Below, piece by piece: positions 9,326 through 17,938 of a stretch of DNA of 64,000 nucleotides. How positions within the stretch are numbered: the stretch's first letter is position 1; every line of letters begins with the position of its first letter. A program made the position numbers and the translations under genes. Origin of the DNA: Hymenobacter radiodurans (GTDB taxonomy: Bacteria; Bacteroidota; Bacteroidia; Cytophagales; Hymenobacteraceae); NCBI RefSeq assembly GCF_004355185.1, contig NZ_CP037922.1:3690001-3754000 (forward strand), in the 5' to 3' direction. The notes below the pieces were generated by a model. It did not search any database and had not been told where the DNA came from. It worked only from the letters and a program-made list of their open reading frames with translations.

Positions 9326-10258
9326 TTAGTAAGGGAATGCCGACTCGTAATAGGCAATCGTATTGGCAATACCTTGCTCGAAGTCAGTAAATTGAAATGC
9401 AGGAAACACTTGCCTAAAGCGAGTATCGTCCATTACTTTCTTTGGGGCACCATCTGGTTTGCTATGATCCCATACTACATTGCCTTGATAGTCGAACTTT
9501 AACTGAATAATATCTACCAGTTCTTTTACACTAAGACCATCGTTTTGAGCTAAATTCAATGGTTTTTCCAGGCCAGGCCTATCAGGAAGCAACATAATTT
9601 CCCATACCAGGCGGGCGAAATCACGAGCGTATAACCACTCTCGAATGGCAATACCTGTGCCCCATATAGGCAGTTCAGGCTGCTTTATTTTTTCAGCCTT
9701 TACAAACTTTGATACCAGGGCATTTAGTGCGTGAGCCTTATTGGGATCAGTCGAATCATAGGGTCCATACATATTGGGAGTAAGCAAATTGATACTGCGC
9801 ACTGCATACTGCATCTGAAAGCTTTCAGCAACTGTCCATAATAAGCGCCGCGTTGAGCCATAGGCCAATACCGAGCGATGAATATGACCATTCCACCACT
9901 CCTCTTCGCGATAGACTTCAGCATTACCTGGGTAAGCACAGTTTGCAATGGGGTTTATTACGATAGCCAATGGACAAGCAATAGCTACAGCCTCATACAT
10001 GCCCATAATCATGCGTGTATTGTCAGCAATGACAGTTGCAGCCTGCTCCGTCACATAATTAAGACTGCCTACATGGGCAGCACAGTTAATAATGAACTTA
10101 GGACGATGCTTACTTAAAAATTCTGTTACCTGCCGTGCATCACGCAGATCTAAACCAGTGCTCCGCGAAGCCTGAATAGGCTCAACCCCATTTTCACGCA
10201 ACACCTCTACGACATTGCTGCCCGCGAATCCGTTGGCCCCAAATACTACTACTTTCAT
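9326..10258 (-). CDS. NAD-dependent epimerase/dehydratase-like SDR with atypical active site
   Basis: An extended short-chain dehydrogenase of 310 residues with an N-terminal Rossmann motif FGANGFAGSNVVEVL (about 6-20), resembling the GDP-fucose synthase branch (NMYGPYDSTDPNKAHALNAL, WGTGIAIREWLYARDFARL). The catalytic S-Y-K set is incomplete: the Ser region reads NPIANCAYPG (about 102-111) instead of G-S-S-C-I-Y-P, and YxxxK reads YGSTR (133-137), so Ser and Lys are replaced. It may be a divergent but active subfamily or a non-catalytic relative. It is 2 bp from the aminotransferase upstream, so the two are probably co-translated and act on the same nucleotide sugar. Confidence 0.75.
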   Translation of the reverse strand: MKVVVFGANGFAGSNVVEVLRENGVEPIQASRSTGLDLRDARQVTEFLSKHRPKFIINCAAHVGSLNYVTEQAATVIADNTRMIMGMYEAVAIACPLAIVINPIANCAYPGNAEVYREEEWWNGHIHRSVLAYGSTRRLLWTVAESFQMQYAVRSINLLTPNMYGPYDSTDPNKAHALNALVSKFVKAEKIKQPELPIWGTGIAIREWLYARDFARLVWEIMLLPDRPGLEKPLNLAQNDGLSVKELVDIIQLKFDYQGNVVWDHSKPDGAPKKVMDDTRFRQVFPAFQFTDFEQGIANTIAYYESAFPY

Positions 10259-10259
10259 T

Positions 10260-11396
10260 TTACCAGCCCTGTTTAATCGTATTGATAATATATTCTATTT
10301 GCTCCGGAAGAAGTGCATCATGCAGAGGGATATGAATCTGGGTTTCATCGAAGCGACGCTGATTAATTAGATCCATTTTTTTTCCTCCAAATAGAGTGTT
10401 TTTATCTATACCGTCGTGTACGACGGAGCTAGCAATTCCTTTAGCTTTTAATGTTCGAATGAATTCGAGACGGTTCTCTACGTGGAAGCCAAATAACCAA
10501 TGTGCGCTCTCACGATCCGTCTTGTGTTCGAAGAGTGTAACCCCACTAACTTGGCTCAGCCCATCATGGTATTGGCGAACCAGCTGCCGCCGGTACTGCA
10601 TACGCTCTTCAAACCCTTCCAGATTAGCTAAGCCCAGCGCAGCAGCGTAGTCGCTCAAATGATACTTATATCCGACGTCCGTTAAATCATATATTCGTTC
10701 ACCTATTTCAGACACAGGCGAGTGAGCCCGATCAATACCAAACCAACGGCGCCGAAACACTTCACGGGCATTCTCTGAGCCTGTGCAGCATAAGGCACCA
10801 CCATCGCCTGTAGTCAGGTGTTTTATAGCTTGAAAAGAGAAACAGGTGAAATCAGATATTGAGCCAATTGCTCGACTCTTGTAGGTAGCTCCTGGAGCAT
10901 GAGCAGCATCTTCAATGACAATTAAGTTGTATTGACGCGCTAGGGCATGGATCTCATCCATATCGCACGGGTAACCACCCCAGTGCACTGCCATTATAGC
11001 TTTCGTACGCTCTGTAATCTTATCTTTTATTGAAGCTGGATCAATATTGCCAGTCTCATACTGAATATCAGAAAAAACCGGAGTAGCTCCCTCTTGTACA
11101 ACTGAAATAGCGGAAGCAATGAATGTCTGGGGGGCCATTATCACCTCATCACCATGACCAATACCTGATACGGCCATAGCTAAGTGAAGAGCACTAGTAC
11201 CACTGTTCAAAGCTGCTGGATTTACCATACCTAGCTCTGCAGCTAGACGCGCTTCAAACTCTTTTACTAGTTTTCCTTCACTCAGGAAAGTAGTACTTAA
11301 CACTTCCGAAACCCTTGACTGAGCTGAGGGGTGAACGAAAGTATTGAACATTGAAATATTCCCCATTGTACTGGATATATCTAGTTGGCCAGCCAT
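10260..11396 (-). CDS. DegT/DnrJ/EryC1/StrS sugar aminotransferase
   Basis: PLP-dependent aminotransferase acting on keto sugars of nucleotide-sugar intermediates. The 378-residue protein has the family order: ALNSGTSALHLAM near residue 65, VIEDAAHAPGATY near 163, and the PLP-lysine region CFSFQAIKHLTTGDGGAL near 190, with Lys as the Schiff-base residue. The start could be Met1 or one of the later Met residues (MGNISMFNTF); the latter match common family N-termini better. With gmd in the locus, a GDP-perosamine-type synthase is possible, but the substrate is not shown by the sequence. Ends 2 bp before the SDR. Confidence 0.85.
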   Translation of the reverse strand: MAGQLDISSTMGNISMFNTFVHPSAQSRVSEVLSTTFLSEGKLVKEFEARLAAELGMVNPAALNSGTSALHLAMAVSGIGHGDEVIMAPQTFIASAISVVQEGATPVFSDIQYETGNIDPASIKDKITERTKAIMAVHWGGYPCDMDEIHALARQYNLIVIEDAAHAPGATYKSRAIGSISDFTCFSFQAIKHLTTGDGGALCCTGSENAREVFRRRWFGIDRAHSPVSEIGERIYDLTDVGYKYHLSDYAAALGLANLEGFEERMQYRRQLVRQYHDGLSQVSGVTLFEHKTDRESAHWLFGFHVENRLEFIRTLKAKGIASSVVHDGIDKNTLFGGKKMDLINQRRFDETQIHIPLHDALLPEQIEYIINTIKQGW

Positions 11397-11421
11397 ACCT
11401 ATTCGAGCTTATATGAGCCCG

Positions 11422-11429
11422 CAAAAGTA
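11422..11429 (-). promoter_or_regulatory. Candidate Bacteroidota -7 promoter element
   Basis: Minus-strand TACTTTTG (TAnnTTTG consensus of the Bacteroidota primary sigma factor) lies about 25 bp upstream of the aminotransferase start at 11396. No clear -33 TTTG/TTG box at the expected spacing was found. Confidence 0.4.
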
Positions 11430-11598
11430 ATTGTATTCTGCCTAACTCATTTGATATATCTGACTCATCTGTCAAAACACTATCAAATCCTTCGGAAAAA
11501 TTATATAATAACAATGTATAATCTTATTAGATATTTTTTTTACAATTATTAAATGCGCACAATATCCTCTGCTGTTAAAAAATTATTAAATGAAGGAA

Positions 11599-12732
11599 TT
11601 ATTTCAGATTAATTAATATTTCATTTAATAAATATTCATCCACTATTACATCTGCTCTATTAGTTATATCGCCCTTGACTGAGGGCTTACAAGGCGCATT
11701 ATAATAGTGAAGCTGCATATTGAAAGCCATACGATAATAAATGAGGTTTTCGAAGTCCTGGTTATCAAGTACTACTAGCTTCTCCTCATTTATTAATTCT
11801 ATTACAGTTGTGCTTGGCTGCATAAATAAAATATTTGTCAGGTTAGCACCGTGTATGCCCATCACAACAGCTGCTTCCTGCATAAGCTGAACCTGCTGTG
11901 CAAATTCAAGCCCTTCGAAATAAACTACCTCAAACCCGTATTGCGTCAGGATTGGAATAATAGCTGCTTCATTCACCAAGCGGCGATTATTTTGACGTGC
12001 ACGTGATATATATAAACGTCGATGTGGCTGCGGCGGGGGCTGGTGGCCGATGGCCTTTGTTATCTCGGCTCGGAGTTGCCGCATCAAAGATGCATCCTGG
12101 AAGCCAGGCGGTGCGGCATACTCTGACAACAGTAATAAGGGCACTTTAACGATTTGCTTATCCTGTATTGGCAGCAGATGCTTAAATCCTAAAAGGGATG
12201 TACTCGTGCGCACGTATTCCGGAATAGGCTCCGGGACTAGTAGTAAGCAAGCAGGATACAATTGACGCAGTATGAGCAACCGTGGTAAGGAGTCAGCTAT
12301 CCAGTGATAGTAGTTATCTACAGACCATAGATCATGCACCAATGCCGCCTGATTAACTGTTGGGGGAAGCTCTACTGGATCAACAACCCACTGCTTCAGC
12401 AAGTAGGCATCTGTATAATGCTTTTCTTCTCTAGGATGAGGCAGCCCTTTTAAAAATATTCTTAGGTTCCTAAAAATGATTGTTTGCCAAGAGACATGAA
12501 CGTGCTTTAGCCGATATATATGACGCGCAGGCAGCCCTGTACTTTCCTGGAAATATTTGGCAACCTGAGGCGGCAGACTATCGAAATTGACAGGAAGCTT
12601 AGGCGATGTTGGAGCTACAGCAGGTAATACTTCGACCCCTTCCTCCTTCCATTCAGGAAGAATTTTATATATTATTTTAATACAAGAATCTGTGAAACCT
12701 TTGAAAAATGAATACAAATAATTGCCCCCCAT
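11599..12732 (-). CDS. GT61 family glycosyltransferase (DUF563), second copy
   Basis: A 377-residue homologue of the GT61 protein at 5027-6181. It has YHWIADSLPRLLILRQ (near 140), RRLYISRARQNNRRLV (near 240) and the active-site-like MGIHGANLTNILFMQP (near 290) followed by VIEL. The N-terminal 40 residues differ from the paralogue. Likely transfers a pentose or similar sugar in polysaccharide synthesis, given the family. It lies alone between the aminotransferase and a GT2 gene, with about 200 bp of AT-rich DNA downstream that contains no gene. Confidence 0.85.
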   Translation of the reverse strand: MGGNYLYSFFKGFTDSCIKIIYKILPEWKEEGVEVLPAVAPTSPKLPVNFDSLPPQVAKYFQESTGLPARHIYRLKHVHVSWQTIIFRNLRIFLKGLPHPREEKHYTDAYLLKQWVVDPVELPPTVNQAALVHDLWSVDNYYHWIADSLPRLLILRQLYPACLLLVPEPIPEYVRTSTSLLGFKHLLPIQDKQIVKVPLLLLSEYAAPPGFQDASLMRQLRAEITKAIGHQPPPQPHRRLYISRARQNNRRLVNEAAIIPILTQYGFEVVYFEGLEFAQQVQLMQEAAVVMGIHGANLTNILFMQPSTTVIELINEEKLVVLDNQDFENLIYYRMAFNMQLHYYNAPCKPSVKGDITNRADVIVDEYLLNEILINLK

Positions 12733-12800
12733 AACTGCTTGAATAAAATATGGATATGTATTTTAATTCCTTGATTACAAAAAAATATATTAATGTATTA

Positions 12801-13907
12801 TTAATACATCGCGTTCCCTAGTTTCAAGCCCGATTTTTTTATTTTTTGCTTCAATTCGTCCACATATTTATAGTACCCAATGATATTTCCAAAATCAAGT
12901 ATATAATTAAAAATAGTTAGCATCTGTTGTTTACAGTCCATCAGATATAGTTTATCATCTATGAATAGTGCTTTAACAAAACGCATAGATACTATTTGAC
13001 GGAAAGCGCCCCAACTCATGTACAAAAAGTCCTTTACTAAATGGGTAGTCGTATCGGAGTTGCTTTCGTTTGCTGTAAGCAATGCGCTCCGGTAAGCCCC
13101 TAATCGGGATGCGGCCCAAACGGGCGAATAATAAAGCCGATTTCGATAAGTGGGTGTTAGACGGTTCGCGGTCATGTAATGCTCAAGCCGAAGCCCAGAC
13201 CAGTACCATACCTCATACCCTAATAGCTGCGCCACATAACACAACTCATCATCTTCTCCCGCAGTCAGCACTTTTGTCCCCTGACGACCAGCAAAGAGAC
13301 TTTTAAATTCGAGTTGGGTTAGTTTGTGCCAGAGCTCGAGCCGAATAAACATGCCCGCCCCCCAAAGGATATGGGAACCGATATTACCATCGGGCAGCGG
13401 CTTTATATTGGAGCCCACTTTATATACAGGGATTCCGACAGCATAATTCGCCTGAAAAAGTGGAAACCAACTAGGTGGAGACACCTCAAAAGTGGCTATA
13501 TTTTGCCCCCCAACTATTGCTACTTGAGGATTGGCTTGCAATACATCGAAGCCAATTTGCAGATAGTCAGAAGCTAACCGGTTGTCGTCATCTACGATAC
13601 AGGCGTACTGGTAACGTGCTTGACTAAAGGCAAGCTTGACGGCAAAGTTCTTACCGGGACGGGGTTCTTTAAATAGCCGTAGGGGAACTGATGTACCCAA
13701 CTCTCTCCAATGAGCCTCGGCTTTCTCCGTGGTGCCGTCTGTACAGGCGTTGTCGACTAGAATTACCTCCCACGGAATAGCTGGGTCTGCAGCCTGCCGG
13801 GCTAGGCAGGTGAGTGTTTCACTAATGCGCGAGGCACTATTATAAGTGCATATCAAAAAAGAAACACCCGCCGGCACCACTTGCACACTGTTACTCTCCG
13901 GCAGCAT
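12801..13907 (-). CDS. GT2 family glycosyltransferase
   Basis: A 368-residue GT2 enzyme with FLICTYNSASRISETL (about 17-32), VDNACTDGT (about 51-59), KNFAVKLAF, the metal-site-like CIVDDDNRL (about 106-114) and the acceptor-site region GEDDELCYVAQLLGYEVWY. The last ~80 residues are AT-rich and lysine-rich and could form a membrane-associated tail. The product probably works on lipid-linked saccharide at the cytoplasmic face. The 263 bp upstream (13908-14170) holds no gene that I can see. Confidence 0.85.
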   Translation of the reverse strand: MLPESNSVQVVPAGVSFLICTYNSASRISETLTCLARQAADPAIPWEVILVDNACTDGTTEKAEAHWRELGTSVPLRLFKEPRPGKNFAVKLAFSQARYQYACIVDDDNRLASDYLQIGFDVLQANPQVAIVGGQNIATFEVSPPSWFPLFQANYAVGIPVYKVGSNIKPLPDGNIGSHILWGAGMFIRLELWHKLTQLEFKSLFAGRQGTKVLTAGEDDELCYVAQLLGYEVWYWSGLRLEHYMTANRLTPTYRNRLYYSPVWAASRLGAYRSALLTANESNSDTTTHLVKDFLYMSWGAFRQIVSMRFVKALFIDDKLYLMDCKQQMLTIFNYILDFGNIIGYYKYVDELKQKIKKSGLKLGNAMY

Positions 13908-14170
13908 AGGTAAATCGCTTAGTATAACATGATCAGCCTGACGTGAACACTGCGCGAAGATAAGCGAGAGAAATAAGTTTGCCTGATTTGGGCTAGAATG
14001 TAACAGGCATACATGAATAACTACCCCGTGAATTGCTATCTATCGTAAAGGAGAGTAGGGGCTTAGCTTCATATGGTGAGGAAGACATCCTTTCCTAAAG
14101 TTTAATACAAGAAGTAAGTACAGTCATCTCTGAACTCACATTGATGAATGCCTGTACACACCGAACCGAT

Positions 14171-15292
14171 TTATAATGATTCTATAAACTTTATTAACGT
14201 TTTCTCGGGATGCAAGTCTGTGATACCAGATGCATGCTCAAACGCTTTCCGACCCATTTCCTGAATGTTTTCCCTATTTTCCCAAAGGCGCTCTAAGTCA
14301 AGTGAAACGCATTTCACAGAAGCTGTACTACTTAAAAATCCTGTTACCCCATCAATTATATACTGAGCATTGTCTCCCACATCAGTTACTAAGGCTGTCC
14401 TACCACACAACATTGCTTCAACTAAGGCTAGTGGTGTGCCCTCGCTTATGGATGGAAGTACTAAAATGTGGTTTTCCTCCCAAATTTTATCAATATCATT
14501 GACATGCCCCTTTATACTCACTTTAGCCTGTAATTCATATAAATATATGAGATGCTGTAAGTGATTTAGATGGGGACCGGTACCATAAAGGCTCAGGTGA
14601 TAGTTCCTGTCCCTCCATTTGTGAGTAGCTAAAGCTTGAAGCAAAATATCCTGCCCTTTATAATCACAATCAATTCTTGCTACGCATGCAATCTGTAACT
14701 GAGACGAGGTAACGTATGGCTTAACTGCTTTAACAGCGATATTCACTGGGTTACTGATAATCTGAGCTGAATTTATAAAATGAGCTAGTTGTCGTTCAGC
14801 TGTCTCCATATTACGCTTCGCAACAAAAAAATTCATCGATGCATGTTGTACAACCTTAATAGCGTAGTCACGATTTAAGCCTGTGACAATATTGCCATGC
14901 TCATAGTTATGCTGATTTATCAGTATGTATGGCTTTCCTTGACTAAGGATATTTTCGATAACCATTCTGTGCTGCACGAAATCCCATGTAGTGCCATTTG
15001 ATATAACATAAACATCAGCTACTACAGTTGGCACTATTTCACCTGTACTAGATTTAACTTTTAGCTTAATAGCTAATCTTTCTGCAATAGAGAATTGAGG
15101 CTTATAGTAGAAGTAATTATCAGCTCCTAAAAATCTTAGTTCTTTAATTTTATCTGGAACAGTTTCCCATTTCTGAGTGAGTGTGCTAACAGTATGACCA
15201 TCAGCTAAAGCAAGCTTTGCAGCTTTAAACCATAGTTCTTCGCTTCCACCCCAAGGCAACACTCTCATCAAGGAAACGAAGGCAATTCTCAT
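14171..15292 (-). CDS. GT4 family glycosyltransferase
   Basis: A GT-B fold glycosyltransferase. I place the start at MRIAFVSLMRVLPWGGSEE (15292) because the 13 extra residues of the longer frame are not family-like, while the G-G-S-E loop right after the first strand is a GT4 hallmark. The C-terminal half has IACVARIDCDYKGQDILLQAL, SLYGTGPHLNHLQ and the donor-site PSISEGTPLALVEAMLCGR with the E-x7-E pair. Length about 373 residues. It transfers a sugar from a nucleotide donor; the identity is unknown. It is the first gene of the left part of the locus, next to the decayed acyltransferase region. Confidence 0.85.
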   Translation of the reverse strand: MRIAFVSLMRVLPWGGSEELWFKAAKLALADGHTVSTLTQKWETVPDKIKELRFLGADNYFYYKPQFSIAERLAIKLKVKSSTGEIVPTVVADVYVISNGTTWDFVQHRMVIENILSQGKPYILINQHNYEHGNIVTGLNRDYAIKVVQHASMNFFVAKRNMETAERQLAHFINSAQIISNPVNIAVKAVKPYVTSSQLQIACVARIDCDYKGQDILLQALATHKWRDRNYHLSLYGTGPHLNHLQHLIYLYELQAKVSIKGHVNDIDKIWEENHILVLPSISEGTPLALVEAMLCGRTALVTDVGDNAQYIIDGVTGFLSSTASVKCVSLDLERLWENRENIQEMGRKAFEHASGITDLHPEKTLIKFIESL

Positions 15293-15459
15293 AGACTGGT
15301 TGTTCGTATTTACTGAAGAAATGCCCCACACATAAACTACAGAGCCTTAAAACGAATTCTGTACTAGTAATAGACTGATAAGGCGGAGACTACAGCCAGG
15401 AAGCAACGCAAAAATCAGATACTGAAGCCAAGCACAAAGATAGGCGGCTATACTATAAT

Positions 15460-15588
15460 TTATGTAGGAGCCAGCTTAGGGGGCTGTTGCGGGGGAGCGC
15501 TACGCAGTATTTTTTGCAACGGATTCTCCACTAGCTTGTAGAGCAGAATAGACGCTACGATATGAAAACTAATCCGCATCCGGATGCT
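15460..15588 (-). pseudogene. Remnant of an acyltransferase family 3 C-terminus
   Basis: The last ~40 codons of a minus-strand frame read as a final transmembrane helix plus tail of an OafA-like acyltransferase: ISFHIVASILLYKLVENPL then QKILRSAP and a proline-rich end. The L-Y-x-L-V-E-x-P-L pattern closes most family members. The other nine or so membrane helices are missing, so this is a 3' fragment. Upstream the same strand is not acyltransferase-like and is overlapped by a plus-strand frame. It is one of at least three acyltransferase relics in 15.4-19.2 kb. Confidence 0.6.
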
Positions 15589-15874
15589 GGCCTTGCAGGG
15601 CACGGGCAGGCTGCAGGTAGGCACGTTGTACGTCATCACGGGGCGCACCAATGGCACTTACTTAGCCCAGCGCTATGAGCTTGGCTCCAGCATTAACCTA
15701 TACCACCTCTATACCTTCTTTTGTGAGGCATGGGTATGTCAAGAGCGGGCTGAGATTGTGCGGTTATGCCCATTTAATTGTTGGCAACCGCTTCTAACCT
15801 ACGCTGAGTTGGTGCAGTTGCCTGCATTTAAAACCCACCCTACGCGTCAAGATTTACGGCTGGTAAAGCCATAA
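15584..15874 (+). CDS. Small hypothetical protein, possibly truncated at the N-terminus
   Basis: A 96-residue frame with protein-like composition from about residue 10 on: GTLYVITGRTNGTYLAQRYE, then several Cys/Trp residues and a C-terminus ending DLRLVKP. I do not recognise a family. It overlaps the acyltransferase remnant on the other strand only at the first few codons, where the sequence looks less natural, so the true 5' end may have been lost. Its last codons form one arm of a 36-bp inverted repeat that doubles as a terminator. Confidence 0.35.
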   Translation: MLALQGTGRLQVGTLYVITGRTNGTYLAQRYELGSSINLYHLYTFFCEAWVCQERAEIVRLCPFNCWQPLLTYAELVQLPAFKTHPTRQDLRLVKP

Positions 15875-15937
15875 TAGTATAAAAAAAGCCCCAACGATGC
15901 CGGGGCTTTTTTTATACTATTATGGCTTTACCAGCCG
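15857..15937. terminator. 36-bp perfect inverted repeat, bidirectional terminator
   Basis: Arms 15857-15892 and 15902-15937 are exact reverse complements with a 9-base loop. The inner part is A7-GCCCC / GGGGC-T7, a strong intrinsic terminator in both directions. The arms are far longer than a normal terminator because each encodes the same peptide end RLVKP-stop outward on its own strand; the left arm is the end of the plus-strand frame at 15584-15874. Confidence 0.8.
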
Positions 15938-16143
15938 CTTTGCTTCTTTGACTAGCTTATGCTGGGTGTCTTCGTCTTTCTAGCTGGCGGAGAGCTGCCG
16001 CCAGCGGCGCTCCCCCTCTGCGTCATTGAAAGGTTAAGGAGGCTGTTCATACTCTTCTGCCATCATCCGACTCAACCAACGGCTAAACGTGGACCACAGC
16101 TTTCCTATAGCCCAAAGATAACGGCCTTTCCCCAACCCTGCGT

Positions 16144-16151
16144 TACCTTTG
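16144..16151 (+). promoter_or_regulatory. Candidate -7 promoter element
   Basis: TACCTTTG matches the TAnnTTTG -7 consensus and lies 20 bp before the ATG (16172) of the acyltransferase pseudogene. The -33 box is not obvious. Confidence 0.45.
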
Positions 16152-16171
16152 CCCCAAACAATGCTATTCGA

Positions 16172-17230
16172 ATGTCATTATCTCCTGTGAAGGTTTTCCA
16201 GTTGCCTTCCTCACCAAATCGCATCTTTGGCTTAGACTTGTTGCGGGCCTTTGCGATTCTGACCGTACTGGTGACCCACAGCGATACGTGGGTGTCTAAA
16301 AAGTTCACCTTCTTTTATGAGTACATCGCGCGCTTCGACGGCGTCAGCGTATTTTTTGTCCTGTCAGGCTTCCTCATCGGGGGATTCTGATTCGTACCTT
16401 GGAAATCAAGCCTGCAACAGGGGCTACGCTCTGGGACTTCTGGACTAAGCGCTGGATACGAACGGTGCCACCTTATCTAGTGGCGCTCCTGCTGGCCGCA
16501 CCCCGGCGTCTTTGCCGAGGCTTGGAGTTTAGCAGTCGAGGAGTGGTTCTACCTGCTCAGTGCGCCGGCCGTGTTTCTCTTTGCCGGCGGGCTGCGGCTC
16601 AAGCCTCGACATGCTGTACTACTGGCGGCAGTTTTGGTAGTCATACTTACTACAGCCTACCGCTATTACAGCTATCTGGAGGCGCCCCCGCAAACGCTTG
16701 AGCAGTGGGATAGCAACTTCCGCAAAGTGGTCGCGCTGCGCCTAGACAATCTGATGTATGGCGTCATAGCAGCTTGGTGGGCGCACTATCATGCCGAAAG
16801 CTGGCTTCACCTGAAAGGCGTCAAATTCGTCGTGGGATTCGTGGCGCTTTACCTGCTTAGTGATGTTACCGCCCTGGGAGATATTGGCCTATTCGCCTCC
16901 GTCTATTATTTTATTATTCCGGCCTTGGCCACAGTGCTACTTATGCCCTTACTCAGCCAGTGGCAGTACGCCTCGGGCTGGTGGGCCAGAGCCGTCACCC
17001 ACATCTCGCTGATTAGCTACAGCATGTATTTGCTGCATGCCACTATCATCAACCAGAATATACTAGTACAATTGGTGCCTACTTTGCCCGTACCGCAGGC
17101 GGTGCGTAATATGATAGGCTTGCTGCTGTTCTGGGGGCTTACAATCCTGCTCTCTACACTTATGTATAAATACTTTGAGGTGCCGGTGATGAGCCTGCGC
17201 AATAAAGTAAAGCCCCCGAGCCGAAAGTAG
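16172..17230 (+). pseudogene. OafA-like acyltransferase, frameshift plus internal deletion
   Basis: An acyltransferase family 3 membrane protein that would O-acylate a cell-surface sugar. The start MSLSPVKVFQ leads to FGLDLLRAFAILTVLVTH with the catalytic His, then FFVLSGFLIGG. The frame breaks at the G5 run 16379-16383; one added G restores GGILIRTLEIKPATGATLWD. A second lesion is near 16500: VALLLAA joins out of frame to PGVFAEAWSLAVEEWFYLL, so a loop and about one helix (tens of codons, judged from family layout) are missing. The rest runs intact to NKVKPPSRK. Two independent lesions make a true pseudogene likely, whatever the nature of the first. Confidence 0.75.
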
Positions 17231-17270
17231 CTGCGTAGGCAGTTGATGGGCACCCTACGTCATTTTTCCT

Positions 17271-17299
17271 AAAGGCCCACCCTGCGGTGGGGCTTTTTT
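17271..17299 (+). terminator. Intrinsic terminator after the acyltransferase pseudogene
   Basis: GGCCCACC ... GGTGGGGC followed by T6: an imperfect GC stem with a short loop and a U tract, 40 bp after the stop. Confidence 0.65.
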
Positions 17300-17428
17300 C
17301 ATTAGTAAGCAGCATGGATGCTTACGCGTTGAAATTGAGAAGTATCTTGAGAAAAGAATATCGAGCGGGAAAAGTTATAATTAATATAATAATTTTATAA
17401 AAATCGTAGGATTTTCGATTCACCTGTT

Positions 17429-17436
17429 TACCTTTG
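17429..17436 (+). promoter_or_regulatory. Candidate -7 promoter element
   Basis: TACCTTTG (TAnnTTTG) about 38 bp before the lipoprotein ATG at 17475, within an AT-rich stretch. No convincing -33 box. Confidence 0.4.
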
Positions 17437-17474
17437 ATTATTACAAATAAATCTTCTCTTAAACACACACTTTT

Positions 17475-17861
17475 ATGACAAACCTATACTCGTTCCCCCG
17501 TGCGGCTGCTTTGGCAGCGGTGATCTTTATGACAGGCTGCGCCAAAGAGTCCGAATCTGTAGCTCCTGCTTCGTTATCCGTTGTGCCTGGCCAGCAGTTT
17601 GCTATCGGCGATACGTATCCCCAGGGCCCTCAGGCGACTGGTCTTACCTGTGATGTCATGATGACCATGGTGAAGGAAACCACGCCCGCAGATGGCCAGA
17701 TTGCCAAGTGGGTAGGCATGGCAACCTGTAAACCGGCCGTCAAGCTGGTTTATCAAGGCGAATACACCAATTATTTAGGCCAGACCTTTCAGTACAATAC
17801 AACGACCCAGACGACAGGCGAGTGCACGATGATAACTTTTTATAAGACGGGCAAGCAATAA
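17475..17861 (+). CDS. Small putative lipoprotein, unknown function
   Basis: A 128-residue protein with an N-terminal hydrophobic signal (AAALAAVIFMTGC) and a lipobox MTGC, so Cys22 would be lipidated and the protein tethered to a membrane. The mature part has three more cysteines (in LTCDV, MATCKP and GECTM) and a Thr/Gln-rich stretch. I recognise no domain. It is flanked by acyltransferase pseudogenes but has its own candidate promoter and terminator, so it is probably a stand-alone transcript. Confidence 0.7.
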   Translation: MTNLYSFPRAAALAAVIFMTGCAKESESVAPASLSVVPGQQFAIGDTYPQGPQATGLTCDVMMTMVKETTPADGQIAKWVGMATCKPAVKLVYQGEYTNYLGQTFQYNTTTQTTGECTMITFYKTGKQ

Positions 17862-17900
17862 GCCACTACTACCTGCCGGGCAGACGCAACAGTTGCCATA

Positions 17901-17932
17901 AAAAAGCCCCACCGTTACAGGTGGGGCTTTTT
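17901..17932. terminator. Bidirectional intrinsic terminator
   Basis: Perfect 13-bp arms AAAAAGCCCCACC / GGTGGGGCTTTTT with a 6-base loop, between the lipoprotein gene and the convergent acyltransferase pseudogene. Confidence 0.85.
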
Positions 17933-17938
17933 TGATAC

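Noticed and set aside
16034..16130. Minus-strand coding-looking tail (STFSRWLSRMMAEEYEQPP) before the plus-strand acyltransferase
   Set aside because: Too short, no start and no recognised family; may be a remnant but cannot be supported.
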